From Datnioides undecimradiatus (Eukaryota; Chordata; Actinopteri; Lobotiformes; Datnioididae), in contig WARS01000012.1 of the NCBI GenBank assembly GCA_008933995.1, positions 1,116,001 to 1,180,000 of the forward strand: a stretch of 64,000 nt of DNA, given 5' to 3'. The notes under the pieces were generated by a model that was not told where the DNA came from, made no database searches, and worked only from the letters and a program-made list of their open reading frames with translations. Shown piece by piece: positions 37,701 to 47,795 of the stretch. The translations under genes were made by a program, and so were the position numbers. Position 1 is the first letter of the stretch; the number at the start of each line of letters is the position of its first letter.

Positions 37701-40700
37701 CTAAATGTCATGCGTTGCCATAAAAATAAATAATCAGGATGACTTTTAAAATAAGTTCATGTCAAATGTGATGCTTTTTCTTCCAATGCATCTTTCCACT
37801 ACATTGGCTAAATTCCATTATTTAATTATCAAATGTCAGCCTTCTAACATGCTGAACTGAAAAAGCAAATACATTGGAAATTACCTGCTAATGGCATAGC
37901 ATGCTAGCATGCTTATATTAGCATTTTGCTGTGATTAGGCACATCAGTCCTCATGGATAGCTACATACATACATACAGGGGTTGAGTTATATTCAATATT
38001 TATTTATTTTAGGCTTCTGGTTTTTCGTTCCTTTCTTCAATAGCTGTATTGTTTATATTTTTGTGCAAAGAGACATTGAGAACATTAATAATGCCATCAA
38101 CACAGAAGAAACATGGTCTCCAATTATGTTTATCACTCATAATTGGCCATTTAATTTTAATTATTCATTGAGTTCAGCACATTTAGTCCTATTTGCTTTT
38201 CTCAGAACAACATATTGTTGCTGAGGAACACCAAAAGAATAAATTCTAAAGATGTGCGTGATACACAACAGAAAGAGAGAGACTACCCTTTAAAGTATTC
38301 ATCGTGTTTGATTTAAAAAATGGAAATTCAGTTAGCAAACAGCATTTCAACAGGGCATCTAAGGATTGTGTCTGTTGTTTTTACTCATGCATTTGCCTTG
38401 CCCTTCAGCACTAACATTTTACCATCAGTCATTTTGTGCTATCATTAATGGTTGAGTTCCTTTGTTGCTTACTTATGCTTCATGTGTTGACTGCTAATGA
38501 CCTGCACACATGAAAACAGCACACAACTGGATAAACACGTAAAAAGGTAGACTGGACTGTCTTTTTCTATGTTTTCAAAAAACTAAGAAGGAAACTGCTG
38601 TCATGTCTCATCATTCGTATTCCTCAGTCAGAGACAGAAACAACTTTAAGAACTTAGGGGAAAAAAGTAAAAAGATTTGCATTATAGCAACATTATGTAT
38701 ATAGACATAGCTTCACCCCAACACCCTCGTTGGACTTGTGGATCAGCTGTCGTTGCCCTCAGCCTGCAACCCAGAAAACTACAGAAAACAGGGAAGCAGC
38801 AGCCACAGCAGACTCAATAACATCCTGAGGATTGTCTGGTAGATGTTGATGGACCTCAGCTTCTAAAGAAAGTAGAGACAGCTCTTGTCCTTCTTGTGGA
38901 AGGCTCAGTAAAGTATGTTGTGCAAATGTTTTTAAGTAACCACATAAAATAATGTTTTTTAAGCCATTTTGTTAAGGATTTAATCTATGCATCAAACCCA
39001 ACCTACATGTGACTAGTCTTTGTCTGTGACCCACAGACCCAACAGCAGTCTTTGCTGTGGAAGAACCTGCACCTTGAAGACACAAGAAGGCATGTCAGCT
39101 TATAACTGCGACCAAGAGCACGCTCATTTCTGCACCTTCCTTGCAATTAAATAAGGATATCTTGTAATTAATAATATTAAATCCTAATAAATATTTCTAT
39201 TTTGCCAAAAAATGAAAACTACAGGTTGACTTTGTTGCTAAAAACTCAAAATATTGTTGATGTCAAGCAATCAGAGCAACAGCGAGAGGTGTGTTAGCTG
39301 CCATATATGTTTAAATCAGTACTGTTGCTATTGCTTTTATCTGACTTTATGCATTACATCATTTCACTTGTTATGCCATTTTATGACATAACTGTTGTTT
39401 TTCTTTCAGGCTGAAACTTTATTCATTTCCTGTCATTTATTCCTTTCTATTGTTCTTAGTGTGTCACACAAGCCACATGAACCCCCCTGTTCAAAACAAT
39501 TACAATTGGTTTCCTCGCCTTGAGCAGGGAAAAGAAATTGTCTGGGAGAAAGAACACGGTTGTTGTCTTTCATGCCACAGGATGCATTTTGTGTTTTTTC
39601 CATAACACTTAGTGAATGTTTGAAGCCGCTCAACACTTGACCAGTGAAAAGAACAAAATCCATTTTAATTACACTTGACCCACTTTTTGTGGAGGAAACC
39701 CACTCTGGTGCCACTTGATGTCCTTCACACGCACTTCATCACATCCATTTTGGGAATCATTAGCATGTTTGTGCTGAGCATCTCAATGGCTTCAGAGGTT
39801 TCAGAGACACCTCCTTGCTGTTCACTAACAAGTCCTTGCCATGCCTCTTCTCCTGGTGGTGTGACCGCAGCTTGTGCTGGGCCGGCCTGGTCAGCAGGTG
39901 AAGTTCAGCATTCACGTCACAAATCCTTCTCACAAGGACACCTGTTGGCTCCAGACGATAAGAGGCAGCTGTTTCCTGGTGCCATATCAGCAACGCTTCT
40001 GCAAGGCAGCATTGAGAAAGAGAAGGCGGCACCGGGCCCTCCAAGTATTTTACAGATATGACCGTAACCCCTTCACACACAGACACAAACACTGAGACCT
40101 TACTAAAACCTCATATCATATGAGGAGAAAGAGGTGGAGTGCTCTCAAAGTGAGAGGGTGAAACTGAAAGCAGTAAACATTTACAAGTCAAGTGGATGAA
40201 TGAGTTAGAGTTTTCTGTAAAAAGTTTTCATTAGTTTAATTATTAATAATTAAATTAAAATATGATATTATTTCCATCCCTGCACTAACTGCTTTTCACC
40301 ATAGTTGTTAGTAAAGATGATGTAGTCCAGCAGATTAGATTTACAATATGTTGCAGTCCAACACGAAACAATTTCACACAATGATAATTAAGCTTCTCAG
40401 TGCAAGAGAAGACTGTATTTCAGAGTATATTAAGGTTTTGATTCTTGTGTCTGGTGTGACATTCTTGCTCTGGTGCACTGATACTGATACATCAACTAGC
40501 AAATACTGGTCCCCTAGAGGTGAAGGGGGGAGCAACTACAACAGCATGGTGGGCTATCTCTTGGAGCCTCTCATTGGTCGTCTAACATGCCCGGTTATTC
40601 CCCTCTCCATGGGGAGAAATGATAAGGATATTGAATGTTGGGAATTCTCTTCACGTCCAAGTTTTTAGTTATCTGGATTCAAGCAATTTGCAGGCCAGCT

Positions 40701-43127
40701 GTCTCTGGGTTTAAGCTCCAAAAACCAAGTTCTCAGTTTTCAGTTTTCGCTGCTGTCATCTTTCAGGCAGCTGACAACGGAATTCATGGGTTGGAGGGAC
40801 AATAAAATAAGAAGCTTTATGTGATGTCGGTTTGCTGATAATATAGGGGAAGGGATAACATGTATACTTAAAATAAAAGAGGAATTAAAATGGAGCCCTG
40901 TGGGACGCCACAACTTAGTTTATGACTGCTGGAGAGGAAGCCCCCATGTGTTGCAGATTAAATCTTTTGCAGTTAGGATCCAAACCACAGGACAACTGTG
41001 CAACTGTGGCTTTATTAGGACACAGTTTTGTTCTGTTGTCACCGCATGTCATTAACAGCTTTTGACAGACTATGGTATGCGCGTAAACAGGACTTTAATT
41101 CAATCTGCTCATTTCTGTCGCACAACTTACGGCTCCGGTGTTTGATTAGACCAACGCAGAGCAGTGCAAACATGAATCCATTTGCATCTTTTCCCATTAT
41201 CCATTGCACATTTATTAGCGTGACAGTCGTCCTTACAAAGCGTCTCCAATCTTTGCTGTCCTTGCTGCCCTGGTCATAATTAGCTGACATTTCCTTAGAT
41301 TACCTGTGGTCTCTGGATACCTGCAACCGCTGCATCCTGTAGCTGGGTTCCTGCCAATTAGTGTAAATGGCTTGAAGTAGAATTTCATCAACCAACTGAA
41401 TATAACCTGTATTTTTTGGCATTTTTGGGAGTATATTTCGTGCTATTTAGTGGATATTTAGTGCTGTGTGATTTGACAAAGCCCAGGAGCAGAAAGAAAC
41501 TAATCTCTGCACATGATTTATGCTTCAAATGAATCATGTGTGCTCATTATTTAGCATAACGTATCACTTTCATGCCATTAGTCTTGTGCATACCCTTCAC
41601 GCTTTTGTCACAGCTCGGCTTTAAATGGTTTTATTTTGTAATTAGGTTAGCCTCAGTTTTAGGATCATTTCACTGGTATGCAGCAGTACAACAAAGTGCA
41701 GTTTAGCATCTTCAATCACTGTAGGTGATTTGTTCAGACACAGGAATTCATAGAAAAACATTAAAATGGTGCAGTTAGACAAAAAAAATACTCAAGCTCA
41801 GGTCCAGAACTTCGTCATGTCATTGTAATTCAGTGCCATATAACATAATTTATTTTCTGGGTCCTCAGTTCAGAGTGGAGAGGATATGTCTGCTTGAAAG
41901 ATGCTCTGTGCTTTATCCAGTAGTGGTGCTTCACACTGACACTTTTAATAATCGCTCCTGCCTCAGAAGCGTACTTGTTTTGAACTGCCCAGGAAAAGAA
42001 TGAGCATGTAAGAGTCGGTCCATTCTTGATAAAAAATAGCTCTGCGTTTATCATTTTAGACCGCATGATGTGAAATTATTTTTCTCTGACTTACTTATTT
42101 TCTGTTGTTTTTCATCTTGCCTGTGTTTTGCAACTCGCAATCCATTTCTTGTGCTGTAACTGAATGAAATACATAATTTAACAAAGAAAAATAAATAAAT
42201 CAAACACATGAAATTGTGAAACTTCAAGGCCTGGAGGATAAAACAGAGTGTACTCAGCATCTTAAATTTTACCTAGCTACCCACAGAGTAATGGCACGCC
42301 ACAGACAGACACTAGTCTTTAATTTAAATTAGAAATATGAGGATTAAATGGTAATTAATTAAAGTTCAATTCATTTCATGTTGCAGGTGCTTCATGATGC
42401 CGAAACCACATTTCTTGTTAAAGAGTAATGTAATGTTGAGCATTACTGTTCTGTTGTGTAATGATGGTGGCCCATTTATTTCCACTCTGAACCCTGAATT
42501 CATTGAATATGAATGCTTCTGCCAAAACAAAAGGTTTTTTATTGTTTTAAAACTACATTTTAATGATTCATCCAGAAAGGAAAGGGCTTTTCTTTGCCTT
42601 ATGTTCATTATATCTTAACGTATAAGCTTATTAAGATCAAAGACAAAACAGATTTTGTAATTGAAGTATTCATGATGCATTCAACATATATGCAAAATAT
42701 CACAGAACGGCGCAGAGTTTTAGATAAAGACGTCTTTGATGCACCTCGACAGAGGCTCATAATTAAATAATGCATGAACTGAACTGAGCCTCTCATGTAG
42801 CTAATTATCATGTACTACATATAATTTTTTACTTAGACCTATTCTGTAACTAGATAATTGTTGCTCATTAGAAAGACAATCTATGGATGTGACAGCGCCT
42901 GTCATGTCGGCTGCACTTGATATTAAACTCTGCTATTTCTGTCATGAGTTTTATCTCCAAAGCAGATTTGCTTTGATTTAAGCTGCCACAGTATGCAAGA
43001 TTGTCTTATATTCCACAATGTTTCAAAGTCAGGGTTTAAATCCACACATTTGCAGTAAATAATCACTGTTAGATTTCCCTGTCTGCCTTCCATCCAATGC
43101 TGTGTTTTAGTTGATAAAACTCTTGTC

Positions 43128-43217
43128 AAGTGTGGCCTTCAGAGCAGAATTCAGAACAGGGCCTATCTTCTTCTGTGGTGCTTATCTTAGCGGAGTGTCC
43201 TTCGCGGGCCATATAAA
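43128..43217 (+). promoter_or_regulatory. star2 core promoter: SF-1-like site, two GATA motifs, TATA box
   Basis: Reading towards the gene there is TGGCCTTCA at 43133-43141 (reverse complement TGAAGGCCA, one mismatch to the SF-1/NR5A1 site YCAAGGYCR). TATC (GATA) follows at 43164-43167 and again at 43183-43186 within TTATCT. TATAAA is at 43212-43217, 50 nt before the ATG. Mammalian STAR promoters use clustered SF-1 and GATA4 sites within about 100 bp of the start, so the arrangement is of the same kind. Confidence 0.55.
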
Positions 43218-43267
43218 GACCAGAGACAAGCTCTGTTACTTTGCTGTCACTGCCGAAGACATCCAAT

Positions 43268-43331
43268 ATGCTGCCTGCTGTTGTAAAGCTCTGCTGTGGA
43301 ATCACCTACCCACATCTGAGGAGTATGGCAG
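43268..43331 (+). CDS. star2: star2 coding exon 1 (mitochondrial presequence)
   Basis: ATG with A at -3. It encodes 21 residues and one base of the next codon; donor GTAAAA. It is followed by a very short intron (108 nt) containing a (GA)9 tract. Confidence 0.92.
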
Positions 43332-46300
43332 GTAAAACACTGTTAGTAATGAGAGAGAGAGAGAGAGAGCACTTTGCTCGTATCCACGCTGCATTCTTGG
43401 TGAAAGTACTGAGCTTTTTGTTTGTGTTCAATCATGCAGGACTTCAACGCACAGCTGTGGCAGTGATAGGCCAGGAGATCACACACCTGCAGCGACGGGG
43501 GCAGATCCAACATCACATGAGAGTGCATGCTGGATTTAAGTATAATGGTAAAAATGAAACATTCAGTTGATTTTGTTGCATTTTTAAGGTATAGTTGTTG
43601 AAAGATTACTAAGAAGGATGTTTTGCAGAGCCCACAACTGAGGAATTAAAGCCTGTGCTGTCGAACGAAGACCAGTTCTTCTATGTGCAACAAGGCCAAG
43701 AAGCAATGAGGAAGGCTCTCAGTATGTTGGACGACAAAGAAGGATGGAAAGTCGAGATCACAGAGGTAACATGTGATTGATTTAAGTGCCACCCTGACTT
43801 GGCTGATTCAAGTGCCTTGTACTTTCTCTGGAGTTAATTTGCCTGTAATTTCCACACTCTGCTGAACCCAAGTGACCATTGTGTCACGATTCCAGCTTGT
43901 TTGGTGCTCCTGTTTCAGAGAGACGGGGATGTGATCTGTAGCAAAGAGATGCCAGATGCCAGGAAGGTCTTCAGGCTGGAGGCAGTCCTTGAGGCCAGCG
44001 TGGACGAGCTCTATGACATCCTGTTTGTCAGAGTGGAGGAGATGCACCAGTGGAACCCGAGCATCCAGCAAATCAAAGTGAGCTGCTTGCCTCCCAGCAA
44101 CTCACACGAGGCTGCTGATAACTGGACATTTACCCATCTGCGAAGCTATAACCTATAATTTTTATTTCATGTTTCAATTTTTCAGTTATTTTTTTGCTTT
44201 ATTAAAATCTAGTTGTTGCACATTTCTGTTGATAGCCATTATTTATTGATGTCATGGCATTTATTTGCAGAAAGAACTGTATTTTCACATTCCCCGATCG
44301 CTCATTAAGTACGTTAAATTGCAATTCAGCCCTGCAGCCTGCCCGCAAACCAAAGTTGACATTTGTCTTTCAAACTGTGTTGCAGATTCTGAAGCATGTT
44401 GGACCTGAGACGATTGTCACTCACGAAGTGTCGACCCAGGCAGCGGGAAATCTGATTGGCCAAAGGGATTTCCTCAGTGTCAGACACAGTTGCAAACAAA
44501 AGTCCAGCGTTTATCTTGGAGGAGCAGCAATTCAGCTGGAGTCTCTCCCACCTCAGGCGGGCTTTGTGAGGTAGGATCAAATGCAGCGAGGCATTAATCA
44601 TCACGTTTTAGAAAAATAGTTTTATTAAACTTTCTCTTATAGTCTGAAGTGTCAGAGCAATCTCGGTCATGCAGGTGGTGGTAAAAACATCTTTGTCTCT
44701 GCAATAATAAATCCGGTGTAGTGTTTTATTTGACACTTTAATTTATTCTGACAGTCAGCGGTAACCTACTCCAGCCAATATCAGTGGCCTTAGACGTCTG
44801 CAGACATACGCCATGTGCGTAAGATAAAGATGTTTTTCTTGGAAGGATGTCAGAGGAACGTCAAGAACGTGAGGATACAGAAATGGCCACAGTGTTCAAA
44901 GTGATACTGGTTAAATAGCTGAGTAACTATTAAATAGAATAGAAATATAAACATACAAAGAATCTGCAGCCACACGTGCAAGGCTGTGGGGTTGTGCTTA
45001 CGCTAGACAGTGCTTTGAGCTAAATGCTAACCTTAGCTCACAATGGCAATGGTGCCATGGTTATGTTTAGCATGTATAATGCTTACCACTACCTTAATTA
45101 TCCATGTTAGCAAGATATTATTTGCTAATTAGCACTCTAAATACGAGGTTGAGGTTGATGGGATTTTTAATTTTTTGGGTTCCACAAATTTAAATATTCA
45201 CCCGATGATGACGGTGAAGGAAAAGCTTAGTGATCTTCAGGGGGACTGAAATGTCTGCACCAAATTATAGATGGATCCAGCCATTAGTTGCTAAGACATT
45301 TAGGTCTGTGACAAATGGTGGACAAACAGACGGACATTACATTTCCTGCAGTCACGCTTCTGGCAATCGTCCATTTTGTATCAGGGTTCAGTAGGTTACA
45401 CTTAATTTCTATACGTCGATAAACACAAAACATATGAGAGCAGAGTTTGTGCATGTGCTGGTTTGGAATTAATCATGTACAGGATGGAAAGGCACTTACC
45501 GCATTATAATTCTAATGAGAATGTGTTTGCATGTTTCCAGAGCCGAGGACGGACCAACCTGCATCATCATTCAGGCTCTGGGTGAGGATCCAAGAAGAAG
45601 CCGCTTCACATGGCTTCTTAATATGGATGTAAAGGTAAACTCATATGTAATCTGTTTTCCATTTTGTGAACAATAATAGGAAAAGCATTTTCAGACTCCA
45701 GAGTGTGCAATATTCATTTACTGCAATACATGTGTCTATGTGATTAATAAATATTGCACCGATGGGAACGTGCATGTGCTTTTCCTATTACTCTGCATTG
45801 GTTCTAAGCTCCGGCACTGTTGTGCAGGTGTTATCATGAGGAGCACTGTGCGTCTTAGATTGGCCATTTCCTGCAGCATGCAACTGGTAAACACAAAAAC
45901 AAAACAATACCACACACGGCCCAGCAGCTTTCCATGAATTTCAGTAAAGCAATACGTGAAAATCATGTGTAGGTTTCAGTCGGGTGGAATCATCACTGTA
46001 GAGACTCATCTGAATATTTATACTTCAGATTAGGATCTTTTCTTTAAAATGCTCTTGGTAAATGTAGAGCATGCTGTTCATATTCTCCCAGGCTAGGGCA
46101 AACAGCACTGGGACCAGCTGACACAAATCACAGCCATGCAAAACCCAAGTTTTCGAGATAAGGGCTAGCTCTAGAAAAAATAAATTACAATCGCAACTAA
46201 ACGTGCTGGGAACCATAATGAGGAACTGGACCGGAGGAGGTCGTGGCTGTAGGGGGAAAGTAAATAGTACAATCAATCAACAGCAGCATGATATGTGAGG

Positions 46301-47795
46301 AATGAGAACCTGTTGGTGTGTAGATGTAGATGGTGTTGAGTGGAGTCGAGTGGTATTTATTCGATGTGTAAGCAGCATTTAGACGGTCAAGTGGAAGCTT
46401 CAGTTACAGTCAAAAGTTGATAGTTCAGTCCACCAGCTCCTAACGTTTGGTTAAGAGATATTTGATCATTTCCCTCTTGCAGATATAAACAGCTACAACA
46501 AGTGAGAGGTTAAGAGGTGCTGAAGTTATCATAGACACTGTCAAGAAGCCAAACTACACACAGCTTCTTTGCAGGGCTCCAACACGCTGGGATCCACTGG
46601 TTTCTCTGTTGAGCAACGTGTTATTTTAATAGGCTTAACACCAAGGCAGCACTTCCAGCTGCCAGATCCATGTAGTGGAGTAAGGAGTGGATTATTTCTC
46701 TCTGAAATGTAGCACACATGAAGTCTGAAGTAGCAGAACATAGAAAGACTCAAGTGAAACGCAACACAAGTACTACTAAATTGTCGGCTACTTAAGTGTA
46801 GTACTGTGTAGTATTTCACAAGACTGACAGGAGATACTTACTGTAAATTTCATTTGACGGGCGACCGCATAGAAAAGATGCACGAAGTGTACAGTATATG
46901 TAAAAACACAGCTGGTAAACGCTGACTGGATCATCGTTCACTGTGAGCGAACAGATTTTTATAACCTTCTGCTCAGGTATTGTTTTCCCTCTTCTTTCTG
47001 AGTGTTGCTCTTCTTTCAAATTCAAGTGAATTCATGACCTTTTTAAAATATTACTTTAACAAAAATCCTGGATTTTGCTCATTAAAGCCCTCCTCCGCTC
47101 TCCCACTTGTTATTGTTCAGTTGAATGCCTTACTGCGCAGAGCAACGCGTGTGCAGAGTTTGACACTAGAAGGCTGTGTTTATATCCGTCTGCTGGAAAT
47201 GAAGAGTTTCTCTGCGCTTGTTTGAAAAGCTGTTTTTAAGGGGCTGGGCTTACCAGAATGATTTGTGACAACAAAACCACTTTGGAAGTCAAGACTCCTT
47301 CAATTTTCAACTTTCACAAGTGTGTGAGGTAGATTCTAAATTCAAATGCAAATGACTTTCCAGTGAAGTTCCCTAACCTTTATGAAACTATGAAAGTTCT
47401 CCCTTGACTTACTTGCTTTGCTTTTCGATGCACAATCAGCTGTGTGTCATGGCCTATTTTTCTTACTTTCGTTATAATTTCTGTTGCAGTTACATTGAAA
47501 AGGCTGTTTTAAAAAATAGAATATGAAACCAGAAGTGGTGCAATTGATGGAAAATAACCCTGCATTATAGTTTTTTTTTCATATTCGCATATGAACAGTA
47601 CTTTAAATTAACTGGCTGGTACTCTCTCTTGCCTCAAGGCTGGTACCAAAATACAATTCAGATGTCTAACAAAGATAATGTTGTTCTCAGGGCTGGCTGC
47701 CAAAGTCCATTGTCAATCAGGCGCTGCCCCGAGCACAGCTGGATTTCACCAGACACCTCCGCAGACGTCTCACAGCGAGCGCCACCCTGGGCTGA
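43268..47795 (+). CDS. star2: Steroidogenic acute regulatory protein paralog (StAR2), complete, seven coding exons
   Basis: A START-domain protein expected to deliver cholesterol to the inner mitochondrial membrane for CYP11A1, the rate-limiting step of steroid synthesis. Exons: 43268-43331, 43440-43547, 43629-43765, 43919-44077, 44386-44570, 45541-45634 and 47691-47795, all GT-AG and in phase, giving 283 aa (human STAR 285) with the same seven-exon plan. The N-terminus [20 protein letters not shown] is a basic, amphipathic mitochondrial presequence. The START domain holds [29 protein letters not shown]...[41 protein letters not shown] and a C-terminal helix. Residues equivalent to human E169, R182 and R188 are kept. 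The RRRSS and RRGS PKA motifs of STAR are absent, which with the overall divergence marks the teleost StAR2 type rather than StAR1. Confidence 0.93.
43351..43369. repeat. (GA)9 microsatellite in star2 intron 1
   Basis: A GA tract beginning 20 nt after the exon 1 donor within the 108-nt intron. Confidence 0.9.
43440..43547 (+). CDS. star2: star2 coding exon 2
   Basis: Acceptor CATGCAG, donor GTAAAA. Encodes [21 protein letters not shown] and the linker to the START domain. The RRRSS motif of human STAR in this exon is not present. Confidence 0.92.
43629..43765 (+). CDS. star2: star2 coding exon 3 (START begins)
   Basis: Acceptor TTTTGCAG, donor GTAACA. Encodes [20 protein letters not shown] and EGWKVEITE, aligning with human YLQQGEEAMQKALGIL...EGWK. 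Ends in phase 0. Confidence 0.94.
43919..44077 (+). CDS. star2: star2 coding exon 4
   Basis: Acceptor CTGTTTCAG, donor GTGAGC. 53 codons, [13 protein letters not shown] to WNPSIQQIK, covering the first START strands and the [11 protein letters not shown] segment. Confidence 0.94.
44386..44570 (+). CDS. star2: star2 coding exon 5 (ligand cavity)
   Basis: Acceptor GTGTTGCAG, donor GTAGGA. It carries the cavity residues THE(170)V, QR(183)DF and SVR(189). The segment equivalent to the human S195 site reads SCKQKSSV (44488-44511). Ends in phase 2. Confidence 0.94.
45000..45370. repeat. GCTAAC-type interspersed repeat, copy 3
   Basis: In star2 intron 5. It contains GCTAAATGCTAACCTTAGCT, then TTAGCATGTATAATG, then TGAAATGTCTGCACCAAATT and GGATCCAGCCATTAGTTGCT. 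This is the best-preserved copy of the family also seen near 21.3 and 24.5 kb. Confidence 0.65.
45541..45634 (+). CDS. star2: star2 coding exon 6
   Basis: Acceptor GTTTCCAG, donor GTAAAC. Encodes [18 protein letters not shown] and [10 protein letters not shown], aligning with human RAEHGPTCMVLHPL and LTWLLSIDLK. Confidence 0.94.
47691..47795 (+). CDS. star2: star2 coding exon 7 (C-terminal helix)
   Basis: Acceptor TTGTTCTCAG, stop TGA at 47793-47795. Encodes [16 protein letters not shown] and the C-terminal amphipathic helix [10 protein letters not shown] that lids the sterol cavity. Confidence 0.94.
   Translation, partial: GWLPKSIVNQALPRAQLDFTRHLRRRLTASATLG

Larger units (their letters stand above)
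30102..43267. other. Intergenic region between tbata and star2
   Basis: About 13 kb without a recognisable exon. It holds two LTR-like remnants (33.3 and 34.2 kb), AT-rich sequence, and a block of overlapping open frames at 39.68-40.09 kb of unknown meaning. The last 150 bp are the star2 core promoter. Confidence 0.6.
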
